Of a stretch of DNA of 36,154 bases, positions 1 to 8,707 are shown piece after piece. Source of the stretch: JACDAS01 sp046262415 (lineage in GTDB: Bacteria > Actinomycetota > Thermoleophilia > Gaiellales > Gaiellaceae). The stretch covers positions 1 to 36,154 of the forward strand of contig JBHEMU010000125.1 of assembly GCA_046262415.1 (NCBI GenBank), in the 5' to 3' direction. The translations under genes and the position numbers were made by a program. The notes beneath the pieces were generated by a model. That model saw nothing but the letters and a program-made list of their open reading frames with translations, was not told the DNA's origin and did no database searches. Position 1 is the first letter of the stretch, and every line of letters begins with the position of its first letter.

Positions 1-2631
1 GAGCTGGTTGGCGCCGCTACGGTTGAAGCCGCTGATCGTCAGCGCCGCCGAGCCGGCGTTCTTGACGGTGATCTGCTTGCCGGCGCTGGTCGAGTTGACC
101 GGCACGTTGCCGAAGGCGAGGCTGGTCGGGCTGAGCGAGACCGTGGGGCTGGCACCGGCGACGAGGATCGCCTCCTTTGCTTCGTACTTCAGCCCGTAGG
201 TCGTCCCGCCCGTGAAGCTGGCGCTCGAGAAGGCGCCGGTGCGCCCGGTGCTGGTCGTGACGACGATGAATTCCTCGCCCGGCGCGGGATTGTAGAACGC
301 AGTACTGACCGCGATCGCGCCGGCGAGCGCAGCGGAACCGAACACATGAATCTGGTCAGGGCCGGAGCCGGAGCCGCCGATCTGGATCGAGAGGCGGCCG
401 GCGCTGGTCTGGACGTAGCTCCCGACGACGAAGAGCGCGCCAGTCGAGCCCCACACCCCGGGATCGGTGCCGATACCGGGTCGGACCTCGGCGTTGTTGA
501 CGAGCCTCGGCCTGACGAAGCCGTCGCCCTCGAGCACGCCGCCGTTGACGACCACGCTTCCGCCGGCCGCGATCAGGTCACCGTACACCGTCGTCAGCCC
601 CTCAGCCTGGGTGTAGTCGCCGGTCGAGGTGAAGGTCGACCCGCTCACCGAACTAATCGAGACGACACCCTCGTTCGTGAACGGCACGGAGGTGACGAAG
701 TCGCAGCCGCTGTGGCATTCCAACCTCCCGCTGGCGGCGTTGGCGCTGAGACGGGCGAGGGCATCATTGCCGTGCTCGTCCTCGATCCCGCCGAACTCGA
801 ACAGGGTCAGCCAGCCTGCGTTCGTGCGCACGTCCGCTCCTCGGTAGCGAAGGATGCCGTCGAGTAGCAGGTGGCCACCGACCAGCGTCGTCCCTTGCTG
901 GTTTGTGAACGACCCCTGCGTCAAGTCGAGGGTCGTGCCCGGCGAGACGACGAGGTAGCCGTCACCCTCGTTCGTCCAGTCGGACCCCGGCGCGGGGGCG
1001 AAGACACCCGCGTAGCCCGGAGTCCACAGCTCCCCCCTGTTCAGGATGTCGCCATCGATGTAGCGGAGGTTGGTGCCGCCGTACTCGGGCAGGATGGCGC
1101 CGTTGTTCGTGAAGGTGGCGCTCGTGGTGGCACTCAGGCGCGCCCAGGCGCTGTCGGGGCTGTGGAGGCGGATCTTTCCGTTGTTCGTCCGCGCGGTCGT
1201 CGTCGTCAACGTGGCATTGCCTTCAGCGCCGGAAACGAGGATCTGCTGATCGGCACCGATGTTGCTGCCGAGCACGTTGCCCAGACCGAAAAGCACGAAG
1301 TCGCCCGCCCCACCGGAGGGGCGCAAGTCGACGTCGGCCAACTGCAGCGGAGGCTGATAGCCGTAGCCGGTATAGCCGCCCGTCTGAGCAAAGAGGCCGC
1401 CCTGCTGCCGGTAGGTCCCCTCCCCGGCGATCACGCCGAACCCGTTGACCGTCATCGAAGCTCCCGGGCCGTGGCTGAACTGCGCACCGGCAGCAACGGA
1501 GAGGCCGCCGGTGACGGTCCAGTCTGAGCCCGCATCGGTCTGTGTGTCGGCCTCGATCGAGACGTGGCCGACGTCGATGATGTCCCCACGGATCGCGCGC
1601 TCGCCGCCGCCGCTCTTGCTCAGGATTTCTCCGTCGAAGGCATTCGTGAGGACGGCCCCGGCAGCGACCTCCAGACGCGAGCCGCTCGCCCCGTCCGCGC
1701 TCTCGAGCGAGATCGTCCCGGCGCTGCTTCTGCTTGCCTGGACGCGGAGCGCAGCGGCCCCCGCAGCAGCTGTGCCGACGACGCTGATCGTGTGACCGGC
1801 GCCCACGTCCGCGCCGAGAACGTTGGCGGCGCCCAGAAGGCGGAAACTACCCGAACCGCCCGGCAGCCTGAGCTCGACTCCGCTCAGCTCGATCGTCGCC
1901 CCCGTCGCGCTGCCGCCCGACTGGCTGAACAGCCCGCCCGCCTTGCGAAAGCTGCCACCGTTCGAGATCTGGCCCGCCGTCTGGCTGAAGCTGCCTGCAT
2001 GGTCGAGCGCGGCGCTTGCCGCGATCGTGAGTTGACCGCTGGTCGTCCAGTCCGTGGTAGTGCCCGAGGCGCGGGTCTGGTCGTTGACGCTCATCGTTCC
2101 CTGGTTGTCAAACCGCCCGAGGATGCTGCTGCCCGCGCCAGCGAGACCGGCAGTGCGGAGCGTTCCACGATTGACGACCGGGTTGACAGTGGAGGTGAGC
2201 CGCGCAGATCCCGTGCTTGGACTCTCGAGCGCGAGTACGCCGTTAGCGAGCACACCGTCTGCTCCGGCCGCCTGATTCAGCACGAGTACGGCGTCCTGCG
2301 CGCCGCCCGCGACGATGCGAAGCGTCTGCGTCCCCGTCGCTCCACCCAGCGTCAGTCCTGCGGCCGATCCGTTCGTCTGCAGCGTGACCGTGTAGGTACC
2401 GGCAAGGGTGACGCAAGCGAAGTCGCGGGCAGGATCGGCAGCGTTCGGGACGCCGTTCGTCCAGCGCGCGGCATCCGTCCAGCTTCCATCGACGGCCAGC
2501 AGCCAGGAGGTGTCGCAGGTGGCAGCGCGCGCATCAGGGATCGCCACTCCAGCTGCGACCACGAGGGCGATAGTGGTCAAGACGAAGCGCGTGCGCATGA
2601 CGGTACGCCGAAGCGCACTAGTGAGTCTCAT
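1..2631 (-). CDS. Large secreted repeat protein, 3' end outside window
   Basis: An uninterrupted minus-strand frame of 877 codons begins at the ATG whose first base is 2631 and runs off the left edge with no stop. An in-frame ATG 11 codons later is the alternative start. Residues 1-36 are a basic then hydrophobic Sec signal peptide ending in ARA. The mature part is rich in Gly, Ser, Thr and Asn, with repeated phrases such as 'FTNNGAI', 'FTNQQGT', 'FTNEGVV' and 'FSQTAGQISNGG', typical of surface beta-helix proteins. From about residue 820 the frame reads 'LSPTSLAFGNVPVNSTSAG', the start of a choice-of-anchor D type (ASH-like, Ig-fold) domain, so more such domains and a surface anchor may lie beyond the window. 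It is probably exported and cell-surface or extracellular. No catalytic motif is visible and the ligand is unknown. Confidence 0.85.
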   Translation of the reverse strand, partial: MRLTSALRRTVMRTRFVLTTIALVVAAGVAIPDARAATCDTSWLLAVDGSWTDAARWTNGVPNAADPARDFACVTLAGTYTVTLQTNGSAAGLTLGGATGTQTLRIVAGGAQDAVLVLNQAAGADGVLANGVLALESPSTGSARLTSTVNPVVNRGTLRTAGLAGAGSSILGRFDNQGTMSVNDQTRASGTTTDWTTSGQLTIAASAALDHAGSFSQTAGQISNGGSFRKAGGLFSQSGGSATGATIELSGVELRLPGGSGSFRLLGAANVLGADVGAGHTISVVGTAAAGAAALRVQASRSSAGTISLESADGASGSRLEVAAGAVLTNAFDGEILSKSGGGERAIRGDIIDVGHVSIEADTQTDAGSDWTVTGGLSVAAGAQFSHGPGASMTVNGFGVIAGEGTYRQQGGLFAQTGGYTGYGYQPPLQLADVDLRPSGGAGDFVLFGLGNVLGSNIGADQQILVSGAEGNATLTTTTARTNNGKIRLHSPDSAWARLSATTSATFTNNGAILPEYGGTNLRYIDGDILNRGELWTPGYAGVFAPAPGSDWTNEGDGYLVVSPGTTLDLTQGSFTNQQGTTLVGGHLLLDGILRYRGADVRTNAGWLTLFEFGGIEDEHGNDALARLSANAASGRLECHSGCDFVTSVPFTNEGVVSISSVSGSTFTSTGDYTQAEGLTTVYGDLIAAGGSVVVNGGVLEGDGFVRPRLVNNAEVRPGIGTDPGVWGSTGALFVVGSYVQTSAGRLSIQIGGSGSGPDQIHVFGSAALAGAIAVSTAFYNPAPGEEFIVVTTSTGRTGAFSSASFTGGTTYGLKYEAKEAILVAGASPTVSLSPTSLAFGNVPVNSTSAGKQITVKNAGSAALTISGFNRSGANQL

Positions 2632-2834
2632 CTGGTTTCCGGTCCCGGGTCGCCCTCTCACAAAGGGATCTGCCCGTCTGCGCACCTTCTAAACGCCGGG
2701 CGTCACAAGGCCGGGGTCGGTCGCGCGGCGAATCACGGATACTTGGCCCCTCGAGCCCGGCTTTGGCGCGTCGCTCCAAGACCCCCCAACCGGGGCCGTC
2801 AGAGGAATCTCTGCCGGATCCCTGTCTCCCCAGA

Positions 2835-2931
2835 GCCCGCGCCAGCCTTCCGCGCATTTCGTCCACTTCCGTCAAAATGAAGGAACGGCCTGGTTGAGCC
2901 AGATGCTGCGGTTGAGCTGGTGGACGAAATG
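2835..2931. repeat. Dispersed hairpin repeat, copy 1
   Basis: This 97-bp block begins GCCCGCGCCAGCC, contains CATTTCGTCCA at 2855-2865 and TGGTTGAGCCAGAT at 2891-2904, and ends with TGGACGAAATG at 2921-2931, the exact inverse of the first arm. The same components in the same order recur at 8591-8687 and partly at 9659-9698. It lies in the 401-bp gap between the divergently read left secreted protein and the PD40 protein. The rest of that gap (2632-2834 and 2932-3032) shows no gene that I can support. Confidence 0.7.
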
Positions 2932-3032
2932 AACGCCGCGTCGCTTGGGCGCGCAATCAGGGTCGGCGCGCTCGTCAGACCGGGCCCGATCCAGTGGCCG
3001 TGAGACTCGCCCGAAATCGCACATCGCCTGAG

Positions 3033-4751
3033 TCAAGAGGCCGCTTTCGGCAACCAGTCCGGGAACCTCCCGATCGCGACCGGCCGAGGCACGCCGCCAG
3101 CGGCCGCGACGACATAGACGCTTTCGCGCGGGTCGGCTAGGAAGGCGTCGACGTCGAGCGCGTAGGCGAGCAGGCGCCCGTCCGGTGACCAGCGCGGATC
3201 GACGGCGTCACCGCGGGGCGGGTTGGCGATCCGCCGCCGCTGGCCGCCGTCGCCGCGGATCGTCCAGATGGAAACAGGGTCGTTGATCTTGCGGGGGGCG
3301 CCGTTGCCGTGGTAGGCGAGACGGAGCCCGTCCGGCGACCAGTCGAGCCCGCCGGCACAGGGAGGCCCACGCAGGCGGCGTTTGCCGCTGCCGTCGGCGC
3401 CGATCAGCCAGATGGTGCCGGAAAGCCCCGAGGAGCAGCCTGTGTAGTTCGGCACCGTGTAGGCGAGCGTGCGGCCATCGGGTGACCAGGCCACGCTCGA
3501 GCTCCAGTCACGGGTCAGCAGCCGCCGCCCGGGCCCCTCGAGCGAGACGATCCAGACCTGCCGCAGCGAGTCCTTGACGATCGTCGTGATCGCGAGGCTG
3601 CGGCCATCGGGCGACCAGGCCGGCGGTGCGGAGGCGACCAGCCCCGCCGCCGCGGCGACCGGACGGATGCCGCTGCCGTCTACGTTCATCACGTACAGCA
3701 GACTGCGGTTGACCTCGGCTGTACGCAGGAAGGCGATCTGGCTGCCGTCGGGTGAGGGCACGGGGGCGCTGTCGGTGCTGTCGGTGGAGGCGAGGCGCCG
3801 GCGGGCGGAGCCGTCCGGCGTGGCCGCGTACAGCTGGGCGGTGCCGGCGGTGTTGCGGGCGAAGACGAGCTTGCTGCCGTCGGGCGACCAGCTCGGCCAA
3901 CGATCGCCGGTCTCGTGCAGGTGCGGGTTAACGGCAAGACGAGCGCGGGTCAGCCGCAGCCGGCGCCCGCTTCTGACCTCGACGGAGGCAAGCCAGGCGG
4001 GGCGGCAGAGGTTGCAGCTGACCGAGTAGACGACCCGGGCGCCGTCGGGTGACCAGCTCGGCTGCGTCGCGCCTGCTCGGGCGAGCCGGCGCTCGAGCAC
4101 GCCCGCGGCGCTGACGACGACCAGCTCCGGAATGGACCAGGCGCCCCTGGTGACAGCGGCGACCAGGCGTCGCCCGTCGGGAGACCAGGAGATCCGCTCT
4201 GCCGCCTGCACGCGGGCATTGAGCACACGCCTGCCGCTACCGTCGGCGTTGATCAGGCTGAGGCCGACGTCGAAGCCGCTGAAGGCGATGCGCGCGCCGT
4301 CCGGCGACCAGGCGGGGGCACCGTCGTCACCGCGGGTACGAAGCAGGCGCCGCTCGACTCCGGTCTGGACGTCGACGACGAAGAGATCGCCGTCACGCAC
4401 GAAGACGATGCTGCGTGAGTCGGGCGACCAGCTCGGTGCCTGCTCGGAGCCGCGTCCGCGCGTCAGCGGCCGGTCCTCGCTGCCGTCGGCGCCGATCAGA
4501 AACAGCCGCCGCTCACCCTCGACGTAGCGGACGTAGGCGATCGAGCGGCCATCGGGTGACCAGGCCGGCTGCAGCCTGCTGACGAGTCCGCTCGTCAACT
4601 GACGTGGAGGGCCGCCGTCTCGGTCGACGACGAAGAGCTGCGCCGAGTCGGCGTTGTCGGAGTAGACGAGCTCGTAACCGGGGTCGGCGCCGCCGGCGCC
4701 GCTGGCGAGGCAGAGAGCCGCCAGCGCCAGCAGCAGCAGGCTCTTCGGCAC
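3033..4751 (-). CDS. Secreted TolB-like PD40 beta-propeller protein
   Basis: This is a 572-aa protein with a GTG start and a clear Sec signal peptide (SLLLLALAALCLASG in the first 20 residues). The mature part is almost entirely PD40/WD40-like blades. About eleven copies of the motif 'WSPDG(R/S)..AY' can be read, for example QPAWSPDGRSIAYV, APAWSPDGARIAFS and DPRWSPDGRLLAYA, one per 40-50 residues. Intervening segments contain 'LFLIGADGS' and 'LYVMNVDGS' phrases, as in TolB C-terminal-type propellers. It has no N-terminal TolB domain and no peptidase domain, so it is a stand-alone exported propeller, probably a protein- or ligand-binding scaffold. It looks intact. The next gene on its strand, the fragment at 4941-5171, is separated by about 190 bp. 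Confidence 0.9.
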   Translation of the reverse strand: MPKSLLLLALAALCLASGAGGADPGYELVYSDNADSAQLFVVDRDGGPPRQLTSGLVSRLQPAWSPDGRSIAYVRYVEGERRLFLIGADGSEDRPLTRGRGSEQAPSWSPDSRSIVFVRDGDLFVVDVQTGVERRLLRTRGDDGAPAWSPDGARIAFSGFDVGLSLINADGSGRRVLNARVQAAERISWSPDGRRLVAAVTRGAWSIPELVVVSAAGVLERRLARAGATQPSWSPDGARVVYSVSCNLCRPAWLASVEVRSGRRLRLTRARLAVNPHLHETGDRWPSWSPDGSKLVFARNTAGTAQLYAATPDGSARRRLASTDSTDSAPVPSPDGSQIAFLRTAEVNRSLLYVMNVDGSGIRPVAAAAGLVASAPPAWSPDGRSLAITTIVKDSLRQVWIVSLEGPGRRLLTRDWSSSVAWSPDGRTLAYTVPNYTGCSSGLSGTIWLIGADGSGKRRLRGPPCAGGLDWSPDGLRLAYHGNGAPRKINDPVSIWTIRGDGGQRRRIANPPRGDAVDPRWSPDGRLLAYALDVDAFLADPRESVYVVAAAGGVPRPVAIGRFPDWLPKAAS

Positions 4752-4940
4752 TCAAGCAGGGTAGCGCGGGTGGCGCAGAGGACGCGGCTAGGTCGGGCGC
4801 GCGGCGGACGAGCCACAATCGAGGGGTCGTCGAAGGCGAGAGCAGCGCAGACGAACCGGGCTTACCTGGCCACCGGCGGCACGATCTCCAAGCAATCCTC
4901 CTCGAGGTTGCCGGGACAACGGTCAACGAATCAGTGGCGC
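4752..4940. other. Intergenic, with short asparaginase-like remnant
   Basis: No intact gene is seen. On the plus strand, 4857-4895 read in one frame gives RAYLATGGTISKQ, which matches the catalytic N-terminal signature of type L-asparaginases (LATGGTIS). The flanking residues do not look like an asparaginase and no start or downstream domain follows. It may be a small gene remnant or a coincidence. Confidence 0.25.
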
Positions 4941-5171
4941 CTAACGGTCGTCGCGACCAAGGCTCATGTCGATGTCAAACCGATCGATGTAGTCCGTGCC
5001 GACGCGGCGCTTCACTTCACGCCGGTACTCCAGGAATGCCGAGCGCAGCCAGATCGGCCCGCAACGGAGCACGGTTACCCGGCTGCGGGTTCCCTTGCTT
5101 TCACACGTCTTGCACGAGAGCGTGTAGCGGCCGCGCCCCCGCAGCGTTTCAGTGGGATGGTTCGGGCGCAC
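4941..5171 (-). pseudogene. C-terminal remnant of small HTH-family protein
   Basis: This 76-codon frame (GTG at 5171) ends with the segment 'LRCGPIWLRSAFLEYRREVK', closely matching 'LRCGPIWLRSEIAAYAREAK' of the HTH protein at 9710-9991. The DNA for the shared stretch (near 5043-5070 and 9817-9845) is nearly identical too. The N-terminal helix-turn-helix part of the relative is absent. Instead there is unrelated, arginine-rich sequence with a CKTC pair. I read it as the 3' end of a related gene that lost its DNA-binding domain. It could be a distinct small protein, since the frame itself is open and follows the gene at 5206-5724 on the same strand with 34 bp between them. Confidence 0.45.
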
Positions 5172-5205
5172 AAGCGTCGTACGTTATCGAAGACGCTTGC
5201 TGCAG

Positions 5206-5724
5206 CTACGAGTTCGGGTCGCCGAGGTCGGCGGCGTGGTGCGCGAGGATTTCGGCGTCGAGAAAGCGGAGGCGGCTCTCGAGCTCCGCGGCTCGCTCGG
5301 CGGTCGGTTCTAGGCGGTCGCCGCCGCCGCCGGGCTCGACCGGAATGAGGTCGTCGACGGGATCGCCGGGCTTGACCGCGTCCACCCATCGCTCCATCTC
5401 GCCGATGTAGACGTCGAGAGCTGCGGCAGGATTGGGTGCGTCGTCTACGACCAGGTAGGCCGGCGGTAGGTCGCCGACGACGACCCAGAGCCATTCGTCG
5501 ACGTCGGGCCGGGCCGGGTTGATCCGGAACAGCAAGACGGCGACGACCCCGCCGATCACGATGTCGCCGAGGTAGCATTCGCGGATGCCGCTGCACCACT
5601 TGAATGACGAGAGGTACGCGTGGGCACGCTCGATCATCTCGTCGACGAGTTGAGCTTCCTCAGTGTCGGGCTCGCTGAAGTCGGCGCAGCGCGTGAGCTT
5701 TCTGAGATCGACCGGCGGCGTCAT
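5206..5724 (-). CDS. Conserved hypothetical protein, 172 aa
   Basis: This is a 172-residue acidic cytosolic protein starting MTPPVDLRKLTRCADFSEPD, with no signal peptide or membrane helix. The central region (about 55-120) contains LGDIVIGGVVAVLLFRI, then WLWVVVGDLPPAYLVVD, then ALDVYIGEMERWVDAVKPGD, which alternates predicted strand and helix. The C-terminus is helical (AAELESRLRFLDAEILAHHA). I do not recognise the family with certainty. The compact fold with a 'GDLPPAYL' core resembles small proteins that sit next to polymorphic toxins as immunity proteins, but no toxin gene is visible beside it, so this is only a hint. Base composition and codon use look ordinary and the frame is intact. 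Confidence 0.65.
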   Translation of the reverse strand: MTPPVDLRKLTRCADFSEPDTEEAQLVDEMIERAHAYLSSFKWCSGIRECYLGDIVIGGVVAVLLFRINPARPDVDEWLWVVVGDLPPAYLVVDDAPNPAAALDVYIGEMERWVDAVKPGDPVDDLIPVEPGGGGDRLEPTAERAAELESRLRFLDAEILAHHAADLGDPNS

Positions 5725-5783
5725 CTCCGGGCGGATCGTGGCAGACGATCGCGCCGGTTGCTGGCGCGCGCAGCCCTACACTG

Positions 5784-6467
5784 ATGAACGTGGCACGGGC
5801 AGCGGTGCTCGGAGCGGCAATCATCTGCGCCACCGGTGGTGCGCTTGCCTGTCGCGGCGACGGTGGTGACGGAATCACGCCGGAAAAGCTTCTGGCGGCC
5901 ATCGATGCCAGCTACTCGAATGTCGGTGGCGTCACCTTCCGGCCAGTAGGCCCAGACTACGCTCCTGGGGAGCGCACCGTTGTGCGCCTGCGGCGAGGCA
6001 TCGTCCTAGCCGCCGAGACACACTACGACGCTGGAGCGGAGGAGTTCACAACCCTCGATCTTCCTATCGGTTACTTCACCCGCTACAAGAAGCGGTGCTG
6101 GCCGGGCGGCAGCGGTGGGTACCTGGAAGAGCAGAAACGGAAGCTGGCGCCGTCCGGGTGGCTGTTCAGCCGGCGGCTGCGTGTCTTCCACGCGACGAAC
6201 GAAAGGCTTCGCTCGCTCGAGAGAACGAAGACGGGCTGGCTGCTCGAGATCAGCTTTCGTACTCCCGAGTTCCCCATGCCCGAGCCGATCGATCCGCTGC
6301 CGCCGGCCTCAGGTCGCTACGTCCTCACCGTCATTCGCCCCTCCTACTACGTCACCGCCGTGCGCATTACGGTGACGGACTCCTCCCTCGGCACGGCTAC
6401 CAACTCCCTACGCGTCACGACCTCGAAGGCGCCGCCGCACCTTCTGGAGCCGAAACCGCTCTGCTAG
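5784..6467 (+). CDS. Secreted hypothetical protein, 227 aa
   Basis: The ATG at 5784 gives a hydrophobic N-terminus (ARAAVLGAAIICATGGALAC) consistent with a Sec signal. The cysteine after GALA is a weak lipobox candidate because the -3 position is Ala rather than Leu. The mature part begins with GITPEKLLAAIDASYSNVGG and continues as a mostly beta protein with a later strand-rich half (SGRYVLTVIRPSYYVTAVRI). It has single Cys residues near the middle and at the very end (KPLC). No catalytic motif is recognised. It is divergent to the gene at 5206-5724, with about 60 bp between starts that must hold both promoters. It is probably an exported or lipid-anchored protein of unknown role. Confidence 0.6.
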   Translation: MNVARAAVLGAAIICATGGALACRGDGGDGITPEKLLAAIDASYSNVGGVTFRPVGPDYAPGERTVVRLRRGIVLAAETHYDAGAEEFTTLDLPIGYFTRYKKRCWPGGSGGYLEEQKRKLAPSGWLFSRRLRVFHATNERLRSLERTKTGWLLEISFRTPEFPMPEPIDPLPPASGRYVLTVIRPSYYVTAVRITVTDSSLGTATNSLRVTTSKAPPHLLEPKPLC

Positions 6468-7090
6468 TGGACGCCTGCTGGGCCACGCGACATGCAGCCG
6501 AAGCCGGCCGGCCTCGAGTGCCACCCTGCTGCGGCAAGCGTGCCCTCGGACCACTCACTTCATCCCGGAGTCGAGGGGCCGTTTCCTCAGAACTGATCCC
6601 CCGGGGGGCCGAGCAACCTCTAGCTGACCTTGCCCGCGGGTGGCCCGCGCCAGCGGGCCGCCTGAAACGTCAACAAACGCCAGCCGGAAGCGCATGTGCC
6701 GCTTGCGCGTGCGGGGCATGGTCCGAACCGTATCCTGGACCACTCGCGGGAGGGATGAGCGCGGGCGTCGGGGTCGACGAAGAAGCTGGGGACAGGAGCC
6801 AACAAAGCGGTTTTCGCCAGGGCTCAAACTCCTCCAACCAGAAGACCCCCTGCCTTGCGCGGGGTCTTCGACTTTCCCCGCTTCGGGCGACGGCAGCCGA
6901 CACAGAAGGCCGGAAGCCCCTCCAGCAGCCGGCCCTCACGTGTCTCGGTCAGGTCAGGTCGCCGCTCACGCTGAACGGCAAACCTCTGCTTCGCGACGGG
7001 TCGTTCTGCTTCAACCTCCTCGTCCGTCCCTCCTCCAACACGACCAACGACATCATCGGTTGCATATCTGCAGCGTGGACCCCACGAGCT
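6468..7090. other. Intergenic region without a supportable gene
   Basis: Several short open frames exist on both strands but none has a convincing start, ribosome binding site or protein-like composition. The region contains one strong hairpin (6841-6869) and a GGCCCGCGCCAGCGGGCC stretch near 6644 that resembles the beginning of the dispersed repeat but lacks the CATTTCGTCCA arms. It looks like decayed sequence. Confidence 0.5.
6841..6869 (+). terminator. Terminator-like hairpin
   Basis: GAAGACCCC (6841-6849) and GGGGTCTTC (6861-6869) form a perfect 9-bp stem around an 11-base loop. On the plus strand a short pyrimidine run (CTTTCCCC) follows. It is about 370 bp after the gene ending at 6467, so the gene it serves is unclear. 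Confidence 0.4.
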
Positions 7091-7384
7091 TCAGCACGAA
7101 CTGGTACGGGTTGTCGCCGCTTGATGTGGGAGACTGCGCCGACACGGGTGAGGCGACCCGAGCGGAGCCGCTGCCGGGGCTGCGCTCGTAGCCGGGGTCT
7201 TGGTCTCCGCGATCGTCGCGTAGGCGAGCTGGGCGGCGGCGCCGCCCAAGACGAGGACGGCGGCGAGCGCGAGCCGCCGCCCAGAGAAGTTGATCTGCTT
7301 GTGAAACCCCTTGGGTTGGTGACCGGAGGCGTTGCCACTGGAGCTTATGAGCGCGAGCTGCCGTTTGGCCACCCGCGGGTACAC
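7091..7384 (-). CDS. Possible small exported or membrane protein
   Basis: This 97-codon minus-strand frame with GTG starts (7384 or 7372) contains a basic stretch followed by one good hydrophobic helix (RRLALAAVLVLGGAAAQLAYA, about residues 36-56) and a Thr/Ala/Pro-rich linker. The end of the frame (CRRSLPHQAATTRTSSC) looks unnatural. The neighbouring frame offers a more protein-like end (NPYQFVLKLVGSTLQICNR), so a frameshift near 7150-7200 is possible. No family is recognised. Given the decayed genes around it, this may be another broken secreted protein. Confidence 0.3.
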   Translation of the reverse strand: MYPRVAKRQLALISSSGNASGHQPKGFHKQINFSGRRLALAAVLVLGGAAAQLAYATIAETKTPATSAAPAAAPLGSPHPCRRSLPHQAATTRTSSC

Positions 7385-7499
7385 ATGACGCGCCGAACTC
7401 TAGATCGCTAGGCGGCGCCGGGCTGGAAGACGTCTCGGGCGACATCGTGCCCCGTCATGTGCGGGGGAGGCATCAACGACGGGACGTTCTCACACCCCG

Positions 7500-8560
7500 T
7501 TAGGACCGAAGAAACGGGCTCACGCCCAACCGCGACGGTAACGACGGCATCACGCAGCCCGGGGTGGATGGGTCGGGCAGACGAGCGACGACAGCGCCGA
7601 GCCCTCGACCAAGGCGGAGTTCGACATTCGGCCCGAAGCGCCCCTGTGCCCAGGCGTTACGACCGCACCAGTTCCACCACTCCAGAGAGACGCGGGCGCG
7701 CTGCTTTGGCTTCAAGATCGAAGCGCCTCGGCGGGGACCGGGATAGTCAGACGCTGCGTACCGCTCCATGGCCAACGCTGATCCTTCCAGGTCAGCAAGA
7801 CCCTCGGGGCCTTCGGCAGCGCGCAGGCGTGGCTGCTCCGACTCGCGAGGCGGATCGCGCCAATCAGGGCCGTCCTCGCACCGTTGTAGAACGATGCGGT
7901 CGCCTTCAGATCGGCGCCTCCGCACGCCGCGGTCAACTCGCGGCGCAGATAGGGCATCAGGTCGCCGACGGGTCCGATCTGAGCCAGGTCGACCGGGCTG
8001 CTGCGCAGGGCGAGTCCGATCGGCTGACCCAGCGCGACGGAGACCACCAAGATCGCGACCGTTCCCTTCGGGGTTGGCTTACCCGGCGGGCCGCGCGCTT
8101 CGTCGTAGACAAACGTCCCGGTGAGGACAACGAAGTAAGCGGGGCGGTCGGCCGAGTGAGGGCTGAAGCCCATGCCGAGCTTCGCCGTGTCGCCCTCCGT
8201 ACCAAGCACGAACGAGGCCGAGGTGGGAACGGGATCATCAAGTAGAGCGGCATCGCGCTCCGTCACCGCAACCAGGAACGCGGGTGGAACGGACTGGTTG
8301 GCTTCGCCGCCGCGCGCCTCGACGGTGTGGTTCGGGCTCTTGCTGCCATCGACCTTCGAGGTGCGAGCAGAAGCGCCCTTGCTAACCGCAAGGCAAGAGG
8401 TGGTGAGTAGAAGAACCACCGCTGCCGATCCGGCCTGCACGTTCCCGATGTTACAACGCCGCTTGAACGCTGTGCCCGTGTCCTCCCACCTCAGGTCTTC
8501 CTCGGGTTCTGCCAGGGAGACGGTGCGCCTGCTACTCGTCCTCAGACCCCGTGCAGCCAT
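7500..8560 (-). pseudogene. Frameshifted secreted DUF4232-like protein
   Basis: Reading from ATG at 8560 (or GTG at 8440), the product has a hydrophobic export segment (GSAAVVLLLTTSCLAVS) and then a region ending CGGADLKATASFYNG...IGAIRL, the characteristic start of a DUF4232-type domain. The frame hits TGA at 7712. The neighbouring frame then carries the natural continuation, ILKPKQRARVSLEWWNWCG followed by a segment ending PSRLGVSPF, and stops at 7500. Adding one base near 7715-7722 would join the two into a single protein of about 350 aa. No slippery heptamer is visible at the junction, so programmed frameshifting is unlikely. It is either a recent pseudogene or a sequence error. An upstream open frame extends through the dispersed repeat at 8591-8687 but should not be taken as the N-terminus. 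Confidence 0.65.
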
Positions 8561-8590
8561 ATGAATCTCAGCCGAGTCTCGGCCTCGACT

Positions 8591-8687
8591 GGCCCGCGCC
8601 AGCCTGCCGCGCATTTCGTCCAAAAGTGGACGAAATGGAATCGGCATGGTTGAGCCAGATCAGCGGTCTCCACGAGTGGACGAAATG
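8591..8687. repeat. Dispersed hairpin repeat, copy 2
   Basis: It contains CATTTCGTCCA (8612-8622) and its perfect complement TGGACGAAATG (8627-8637) separated by AAAG, giving an 11-bp stem with a 4-base loop. TGGTTGAGCCAGAT follows at 8647-8660, and a second TGGACGAAATG arm at 8677-8687. The order matches copy 1 at 2835-2931. It sits between the DUF4232-like pseudogene and the YgjP-like gene, in a possible promoter region for both. Confidence 0.75.
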
Positions 8688-8707
8688 GGATCAGCGCGTC
8701 ATCACCG

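Noticed and set aside
346..2880. Long plus-strand open frames opposite the left secreted protein
   Set aside because: The minus strand has a signal peptide, domain-like repeats and an uninterrupted frame; the plus frames are Arg/Pro-rich shadows with no starts or motifs.
6800..6875. tRNA or tmRNA end (GGCTCAAACTCC then CCA)
   Set aside because: No T-stem or acceptor pairing could be found; only the hairpin at 6841-6869 is supportable.
8560..8647. N-terminal extension of the DUF4232-like protein through the dispersed repeat
   Set aside because: Those codons come from repeat DNA that also occurs elsewhere outside any gene; the export segment starts later.
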